From Panaeolus papilionaceus (Eukaryota > Basidiomycota > Agaricomycetes > Agaricales), in NCBI GenBank assembly GCA_015501605.1, contig JADNRZ010000028.1:124001-188000 (forward strand): 64,000 nucleotides of DNA, written 5' to 3'. This document shows positions 57,831 through 64,000 of this stretch, in pieces (position 1 is the first letter of the stretch; every line of letters starts with the position of its first letter). The translations under genes and the position numbers were made by a program. Below the pieces are notes generated by a model. The model worked only from the letters and a program-made list of their open reading frames with translations, was not told where the DNA came from and did no database searches.

Positions 57831-58590
57831 ATCTCTATTTCATTCATTGTCTCAGAGTCTCACTGACCATTAATCACCGTCACCCAACCGACCACTAATC
57901 ACTAATTACCCCTCAACCCCACAGTATGCTTTGCAGACTCAACTTACAACGACACCAAAATTAGACTGGCGGAGACATAGGATATTAGGGGAGATGAGGA
58001 AGCTTTGAAGTTGGGGTGCGAAGGTCTCCTCCCTGGTACTTTCCCCCACCCCCCGGCCTTTCCTCGGGCACAACCGAAGATCCAACCACCACTTCTCTCT
58101 TCGCCGCCGGCAAACCCACCAACCCCCATTCCAAATTCAAACTAGGTGGTGCAGGGGCAATTGTGAGGATGACGCTGGCACAGTTGAGGCCTTTGGAGGC
58201 TGAGGAGGAGAGGAGGGGGTGGGGTTATGAGGGGGTGGAGGTGATACTCGATTCGGCATCAACTGGCAACTTTACACCCCCAGAGCCACCTATTCCGGAG
58301 CTCGCACCGTGACTTTGGGTTTGGGATGAAGAAACTCAAACGACGGTCACCCTCCCTGCCCGTGAAAAGCTGTTGCCGTCAACCCTGCGTCAACCTAATA
58401 TCACTCTTCCCCCTACACTCCTTCTACCCAAAAGGCATCCTTTGAGGTCTTGTGGCAGACCCTGTCTGCTATTTCTAGCGCTCACGACATAGTTTGTGTT
58501 CATACCACAACCCATGTTTCCTGCATTTCGTATGTGTAGGAATTCTGAATATGAGGTGGCGCGTCTTCCTTCAGTGGAGCAAGGAATTAC
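57831..58590. other. no gene recognised
   Basis: A Pro/Gly-rich plus-strand frame (58,016-58,312) and its antisense are open because of composition. No motif. Confidence 0.3.
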
Positions 58591-58599
58591 CCTGTGCAC

Positions 58600-59230
58600 A
58601 TTTGGGGCATGGCCATCCACCAGACCTACCCCACAGACCTCATGAAGGAATGTTACGTTCAACGCGTCAAAGGAGATGCGGGTCTAATTGTCAGAGGATA
58701 TCCTTGTAACCAGACGAGGGTAAGCATGCCTTCGATTTAATGCTACAGTACGTAAACAACTTCTAAATTCGTTTAGCAGCACTGAATGGCCTCTCGCATC
58801 AGTGTTATCTGGGACGATAAGCACATCGAAGGCTGGAAAAATATCGTTGACGCTGTTCACGAGGCTGGAGGACGTGTCTATGCCCAACTTTGGCATGGTA
58901 AGAAAGTTGCCCATATATCAATTCCTAATCATCTGCCAGGCGTAATTTCCTGTAGCTGCATCTCTATGCTCCTGAACAGATACTTGCTGGGACTGTAAGC
59001 CAAAATAGTTAATTTTACCCAACTTCAACTTATTTTATCATCAGCCCGTATACGCTCCCTCAGCCATCAATGCTCTCGCATTCCTGGAACGCCTGACTAT
59101 GTTACTGTACGCGTAAAACTCTTCTGCGTCCCACACTTGAAACTAAATGATGTACACAGCCCACTGCAGTACCTGACCCCCGAGCCATCATTGCTCAGTT
59201 CAAACAAGCGGCCATCAACGCCAAAATCCC
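58600..59230 (+). pseudogene. Old Yellow Enzyme family oxidoreductase, pseudogene with introns
   Basis: Four pieces follow the order of an OYE/NADPH dehydrogenase (FMN-binding TIM barrel). About 58,605-58,710 reads TYPTDLMKECYVQRVKGDAG, then LIV. About 58,783-58,900 reads TEWPLASVIWDDKHIEGWKN and DAVHEAGGRVYAQLWH. About 58,955-58,995 reads LYAPEQILAGT, spliced across a GTAAGC...CATCAG intron to PVYAPSAINA at 59,044. About 59,160-59,226 reads TAVPDPRAIIAQFKQAAINA. Reading frame changes occur after QLWH and after SAINA, and the sequence diverges after AINAK. The start region, the FMN-phosphate loop and the C-terminal third are missing. Confidence 0.75.
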
Positions 59231-59513
59231 ATCTCAGGCGGCCAGAATAGGATCGTTTACGATGAGACCTGCAGCCTCCAATTTGGAGTTGCTAGCACAG
59301 TCTTCAACTTTGGCCATTCACCACCATTATACATGTTTCATCACGACCTTCACAACAGCCATAACACCCCAAAGACCACAACGAATGCTCCGTCCCTCTT
59401 TTTCTCCTCACCCGGTCCTCTAAATCGTACTTGATTTCCATGTTAATTCCGATTGCTCATACGTGTCTCAGTCAAAGAGTCTTCCCACTTGTTGAGTTCA
59501 GCTCGTCCTACCT
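59231..59513. other. no gene recognised
   Basis: Junction between the OYE and GTPase fragments. A plus-strand frame reads LQFGVASTVFNFGHSPPLYM without context. Confidence 0.25.
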
Positions 59514-59860
59514 TCAGTCCTCGTCCTTGAAAAGAACGTTCACGAGCTTGTAGACAGAGACGTCCTGTGCGTAGCTCGCTATCAGGTCCTTAGATATTGC
59601 CAAGTCATGCTCTTTTTCAGCCACCTGGATGAACTGCTTAGAATACTGACTATCAACATGGTACTACCGCCCAACAGAGTGGGTGATGGACAAATTTCTT
59701 ACACGGCTCTTTCCACTGCCTGTAGGCCCCATCGGTCTGATAGCAGCCGTGTTTCATGTACGTTGATGGTATAAAGACTTAGAAGTTCACTTACGCACAT
59801 GATAACCAAGCGTTTCTGGCGGACTGCCTGTAGGATCAATGGATACTTCACCCATAATAT
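59514..59860 (-). pseudogene. P-loop GTPase (AIG1/G-domain type), N-terminal fragment
   Basis: Upstream piece near 59,845-59,800 reads EVSIDPTGSPPETLGYHV before a GTGCGT. An exon ending at 59,703 carries a Walker A motif, MGPTGSGKS. It splices (donor GTAAGA, acceptor ...CTAAG) to exon 59,636-59,514, which reads QFIQVAEKEHDLAISKDLIA and SYAQDVSVYKLVNVLFKDED before a stop. The SKDxLAxYxQDVxVYxLVNV region follows the P-loop in a large fungal family of predicted GTPases. The next expected element, the DTPGF G3 motif, is absent, so the copy is cut there. Intron retained. Confidence 0.6.
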
Positions 59861-60268
59861 TCAATTATCTCAGGGATACTCATCGCTCAAGTACGATGGT
59901 GGCGGTAGTGGGTGTTTTGGGAAAAGTATGGTGGCTACGAGGCGCACGTTCTTTGAATATTGATGTGGCGTGTTGGGGCCGTCGGACGACGGATTGGAAA
60001 GTACAAGTCAGGTTTAGAGCTAGTCTGGTCCCCTGCACGTTCCAGTAGGTTGTTGGTCTTGTGTTCAGGGAAGACAACGGGATGGATAGGTAAAATCATA
60101 TAATAGTGGTGCATTTCTTGACTCCTCTGGCGATCACGTCTTCATGAATCTTCTATAACGGAGGTCTGGTATCGTGTCAAATAATGACAACAGGATTGCT
60201 AGACCATGAGGGATATGAAAAAAAAGGTAAAAGTCAAATAATAAAGTTTGAGAGAAGGTGTCGATGCT
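59861..60268. other. no gene recognised
   Basis: Open frames on both strands near 59,840-60,077 mirror each other and lack motifs. Confidence 0.25.
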
Positions 60269-60454
60269 TCAGCTCAACAACCCATGCGCGCGGTGGTCAT
60301 CGCTGAATAACGACTGCATAAGGGCGTAATCGGCAGGTGAAAACTGATTGGAGAGATAAGGGGAAGTAGGAATGGAAGAATAAGGATCCGATAAGGACTC
60401 GGAACGGATAACCTGCTTCGATCCTTCGTCCTCCAGAATTTGAGAAACGGACAT
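60269..60454 (-). CDS. small hypothetical ORF or last exon
   Basis: A 61-codon frame starting MSVSQILEDEGSKQVIRSES and ending HRAHGLLS. Ser/Pro-rich and acidic, resembling the C-terminal tail of a larger regulatory protein. Further minus-strand frames at 60,606-61,173 overlap in different frames, and none joins it convincingly. Confidence 0.25.
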   Translation of the reverse strand: MSVSQILEDEGSKQVIRSESLSDPYSSIPTSPYLSNQFSPADYALMQSLFSDDHRAHGLLS

Positions 60455-61321
60455 GAACTTGAACTTACATGTATGTGTTGAACGTTGATCATCCTTTCAC
60501 TTTCCAGTGATCCTTGCGAATTGAATGATCAGTCAGCTACCGCATGCATTGAAGTTACGGACAAAATGACAACATGCTGGAATGATTCTCAAGTGGAGGT
60601 TCTGGTTATTGTAGCAGCAGCAACCTCAGGGGTAACGAGGTGAAGCTACGCTGAGTTAATTGAAACAGCGAGTCGCGTTGAGTCAGGTCGCGTTCTGCAT
60701 CGTACCACAGCATATCAGAATTAGGATGAACTAAAAACGGGATACGATTGGATATGGAGAAAAGCAAGCTCGATACGACGTAGGGGTGGGGGGCATATAG
60801 GTTTTTATTATTATGGGAATCGATGCGAGGAAAAAAACCAGGGGGGTAGACTGTAGTCAGCATGCGATCTTGATGCGCAGAAGATGTGAAAGATAAAATG
60901 TATAGATCGAATAATAAAACGGAAGACGAGGCTAAATATCGAAGCTCCAACTACATATCCCGTGTGGTGTTCAGGGGTGAGTAATAGCCTATTAATGAAC
61001 ATCAGTAATTTGTTGTTGGGGAACATGATCGATGTAAGACCCCGGAGTACTGGTTGTTGAGGGAAGCGAAAGTGGAAGGAAGAGCATGGAAATATCGAGG
61101 GACGGGTACCCCGCATTGACACTTCATAGATTGCTAGGGAAATAGGCATTGTATTATCGAAGAATACAAGCACTGGAGTATTTGAAATCTCGGTCCCTGC
61201 CGATCAACATGTATAGCCTAACCTCCTCCGCCGAGCCTTATAACTTGAGCACGATGAACTATTGATAATTCGTAGTTCATTGAGCTAAAGGTAAAGTAAA
61301 GAAACGCGGACGCTGGAGCTG
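60455..61321. other. no gene recognised
   Basis: Minus-strand frames 60,950-60,606 and 61,173-60,811 are open but hydrophobic without a motif. Treated as spurious. Confidence 0.25.
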
Positions 61322-63840
61322 GTCGGATGTCAGGGATGGTTGAGCCCTCGGAATATGCCGAGAATATTTGATCTGACAACTCGACTCTCATCAGTCCTTT
61401 CCTTTCTTCTTGACCATCAGTATCGTTGTCGTCTGACCAGTCTTACATCGCTCCCTGCGTTATGTGACAAGGTACCGCAGACTGGGGGTTAGTCTCATCA
61501 TCATCAACCCCACCCCATTTCTGTGCCTCTCATATCCTGTGGCTCACATACGACGCTCATCTTCATCTCGCTACCAACATTAACTAATATCTCTTTCTGT
61601 ATAGTCTCACACCAGCTGATGGTGTTGTCCGGCCAGAACCCAAGTCAAGGCAAAGCGAGCCAATTCCTCGCAGGTGCGTCTTTTGCACCTTATCATCCTT
61701 GGTCCAACGCCAACCCATCTCGCTTTGCCCTTGTGATCTGAAATCTAGAGGAGCTGCCACTGCCTGTGAGGTTAGCACGCACATCAGGTGAAAGAGCTGG
61801 ACGAGCTACCATAACCTCCACGCTATGCCGTCTATGGCTAAGAATTGGTATGCGCAGAGTTTTGAGATGATTTTAGTGGTTTTATGGCCAATTTTGCTCT
61901 TCCCTTTTCTCGTTGTTCTCTCTTGTCCTGTTGCTAGTTCTCTTTTTTTTTTTTTTTTTTGTGATTGTTGGATTTATTTTCGCGTTTTCTTCATCGCGTC
62001 ATGCACGTGTCCATCTATCTATTTTTAACGTTCCTCATCTCTGCACCCTTGCTTCTGCTTTGGGCATCTCCCCCCCTTTACTCTCCCCTCTTCACCTCGC
62101 CTTGGTGGTGTGCTTCAGGATCCGGGTTTAGTGCTCGTCATCAGTAGGAGTCTACCATAATGACTGCCTTTCCCCCGGGTACATTCGTCTGCTTTCATCT
62201 ATGTTTTTTGTGTTTTATTCCACACTTTGGCGTCGCAGGCTTGATTCTTATACTTTATGTTTGCTCTTATGAGAGTGGAGGAACATGAGGGGGAGTTTTG
62301 GTGTTCTGCATGATGTTTTTGTGTTGGAAGTGGGGATTTCAAGATGGGACCTTGAGGAAGACGACTGGGGGTGGTTGACAGCAGGGTTGGCGTTCTTCTC
62401 GCAGTCGTCGTGATCATCGTTTAGGGAGCACAAGAGAGCTTTATACTTCCTTTCCAACCTTTGCCTGGCTGTTATGGAAGTGGATGGCTGAGGGGGTTTC
62501 CTCTCTTTCCAACTTATAATTGAGCCTCCCTTGTGGGTGCGAACCATGCTACGCCTCGTTCCACTCTGTATCCTCATTTCTCAAAATGAGAGGAGATGAG
62601 GGGCCGCGCGTCCAGATGGAGCTGTATTTTTTCACCCCTTCCCGTCCAGTTTCCGCGTTTTCATCGCCCGGGGTATGGTTTCGTTTCATCCCATCGTGGT
62701 TGGGGCTAGGGGAATCATTGGGATGTGGTGCAAAGATGATGATCTGGATGACAAGGGAGTGGCGTGCCTGAGAGGAGAGTTGATGTTCTCCTAGCAGTCG
62801 TTGTTGACGAAGCATGAAACGGCTGCTTGATGAGGGGCCGCGTGTCCAGATGGAGCCATTTGGAACTGGTCTTGGTTGGGGGTATGGGGCGTTGGGATGT
62901 GGTGCGAAGGCGATGATCTGGTTGAGAAGGGCGAGGCTGGTGGTGGTTTTTCTCTCGTCTTTGTATGGAACTCATCCTCGCCCTTTTCTTTTCGCGGCGT
63001 GGCGTGTCTGGCATAGCGTCCTGTATCTTCCTCTCCCATTCCTCCTCCTCGTCATCCCCGTATTTTTCTTCTTGGTTGAGGTCGCGAGTTCTAGTCTTTG
63101 TCATGCTAGTCGCGTAGATACCCAACCCCTTCATCTCGTTCGTCATTCCCTGCCTTCCATGGTCACATGCAATCGTCTGTTTGTTTGTGAGATTGACGCA
63201 TGTAAACTGGACGACAACGGCATTGAAGGGGTAGCTTTTTTCAACTTCTTGTCTTCATGACGTCCCTTTACCGCTCGTTCATCATTTCACCTATGTATCA
63301 TCGCTGACATCTCTTCCCTTAGGAACTCATCAACTTCCCTCCTATCACCCTACCTCCAACGATCCGGCAAGCCCTCCTCTCAAACCACTCCAGCGATATG
63401 CACCTCCCCGAATCGGGTTCAACAAGCTCCGTCTACGCGTGCCCAGGGAGAGACGCTACTTTGCCTATATTCAACGCATCAACTGGCCGCCCGAAGTGCA
63501 AAACCACAACAAGCACTTCACCAAGCTCCTTGAGCACATCGAGTCACGGCACGATCCTACGGTTACGATGGTTGTGCAGGGTATATTGGAGTGGAAGAAG
63601 GGCGTGAATGCGAGGTATATTGGGTTGGATATGCAGGCTCGGTTGGATCGATTTTATAAGAGTCGGATTGGGATCCCGTTTTTGATGGTCAACATGTGGC
63701 GTTGAATGCCCAGAGTGCGCATGAGGATTATGTGGGGATAATTTGTACCAAGGTGGTAAGTTGTCTCCTTCCTATTTCATTAAGGTTCTATGTTGACGAC
63801 CTTGAAGAGAACGTTCACGATATTGTACAAGAAGCGATCA
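61322..63840 (+). pseudogene. mitochondrial pyruvate dehydrogenase kinase (PDK), pseudogene copy 2
   Basis: Direct copy of 33,355-35,870, starting with the shared tract GGTTGAGCCCTCGGAATATGC. PDK landmarks: VLSGQNPSQGKASQFLA (about 61,625), a decayed EELPLPVRLA (about 61,750), MPSMAKNWYAQSFE (about 61,825), RRYFAYIQRINWPPE (about 63,450), FTKLLEHIESRHDPTVTMV, QARLDRFYKSRIGI (about 63,640) and, in another frame, GQHVALNAQSAHEDYVGIIC (about 63,685). After an intron come NVHDIVQEAI (about 63,810) and stops. Copy 2 keeps LDRFYKSRIGI...GQHVALN, which copy 1 has lost. The ATP-binding domain is absent before the window ends. The central unrelated insertion (about 61,930-63,300) is shared with copy 1. 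Confidence 0.75.
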
Positions 63841-64000
63841 TGTCGTATTTTGCATTTGATTCCAATGAATGTCGTTTATATTTGGACTTGTGTGCATTTT
63901 GAGTTCTCCAGAGATAGTAGAGAATATGTGAGGTAACGAAGTTCCAATCCTCCAGGATGACCAAAGAAATACAATACCTATACTCAAGGATGACCAAAAC

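Noticed and set aside
62715..63146. Minus-strand 143-codon frame, basic and Ser/Thr-rich
   Set aside because: Lies in the foreign block of PDK copy 2, antisense, with composition-driven openness; the corresponding frame in copy 1 is not conserved.
1..64000. CRISPR arrays, bacterial operons or phage genes
   Set aside because: No regularly spaced short repeats, and genes have eukaryotic introns throughout.

Overview
The window is nuclear DNA from a filamentous basidiomycete, most likely an Agaricomycete. Genes that can be read through have many short GT-AG introns (about 45-90 bases). The protein families recognised are those usual in mushroom genomes: a JmjC protein, a Helitron/PIF1-type helicase tail, OrsD-like zinc fingers joined to a recombinase-like domain, a rhodopsin-like integral membrane protein, an MFS transporter and a Ty3/gypsy integrase. 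There is no sign of operons, Shine-Dalgarno sites or CRISPR arrays. Most of the 64 kb is a repeat-rich accessory region. Only a few genes look intact, and they sit among broken gene copies and duplicated segments.

Layout. 0-7.6 kb: degenerate coding-like sequence, a two-exon hypothetical gene (1.56-2.31 kb, minus), and two blocks that recur in inverted orientation elsewhere in the window. 7.9-12.3 kb: a ten-exon gene whose joined exons give a 1,283-residue JmjC-type protein. 12.9-13.7 kb: a small four-exon gene broken by a 4-base duplication. 14.2-16.0 kb: C-terminal part of a PIF1/Helitron-type helicase with a cysteine-peptidase-like tail. 17-20 kb: an OrsD-like zinc-finger and recombinase-like gene, with a second damaged copy at 38.3-39.6 kb. 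20.5-24.5 kb: an Spt5-like fragment, an inverted repeat and a BUB3 pseudogene. 25.9-27.3 kb: an apparently intact membrane-protein gene. 29-33 kb: a broken hypothetical gene and the C-terminal half of an MFS transporter. 33.4-35.9 kb and 61.3-63.8 kb: two direct copies of a broken mitochondrial pyruvate dehydrogenase kinase gene. 36.8-39.8 kb: LTR-like sequence and a gypsy integrase fragment. 40.9-45.1 kb: a proline-rich repeat protein relic and a broken Xaa-Pro aminopeptidase P. 45.6-48.9 kb: a twelve-exon gene that splices to an uninterrupted 858-residue protein I cannot assign. 49.4-55.7 kb: the inverted partner of 4.8-7.5 kb with a 2.7 kb insertion. 56.6-60.5 kb: fragments of an Spt5-like gene, Old Yellow Enzyme and a P-loop GTPase.

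Main observation. At least seven different host genes survive here as partial, stop- or frameshift-bearing copies, several with exon junctions still recognisable. Retained introns argue for DNA-level copying (Helitron-type capture or segmental duplication) rather than retroposition. The few intact genes (JmjC, the 858-residue protein and the membrane protein) stand out against this background. Exon joins were worked out by hand from splice signals and reading frame. Family names rest on motif recognition, not on a database search.
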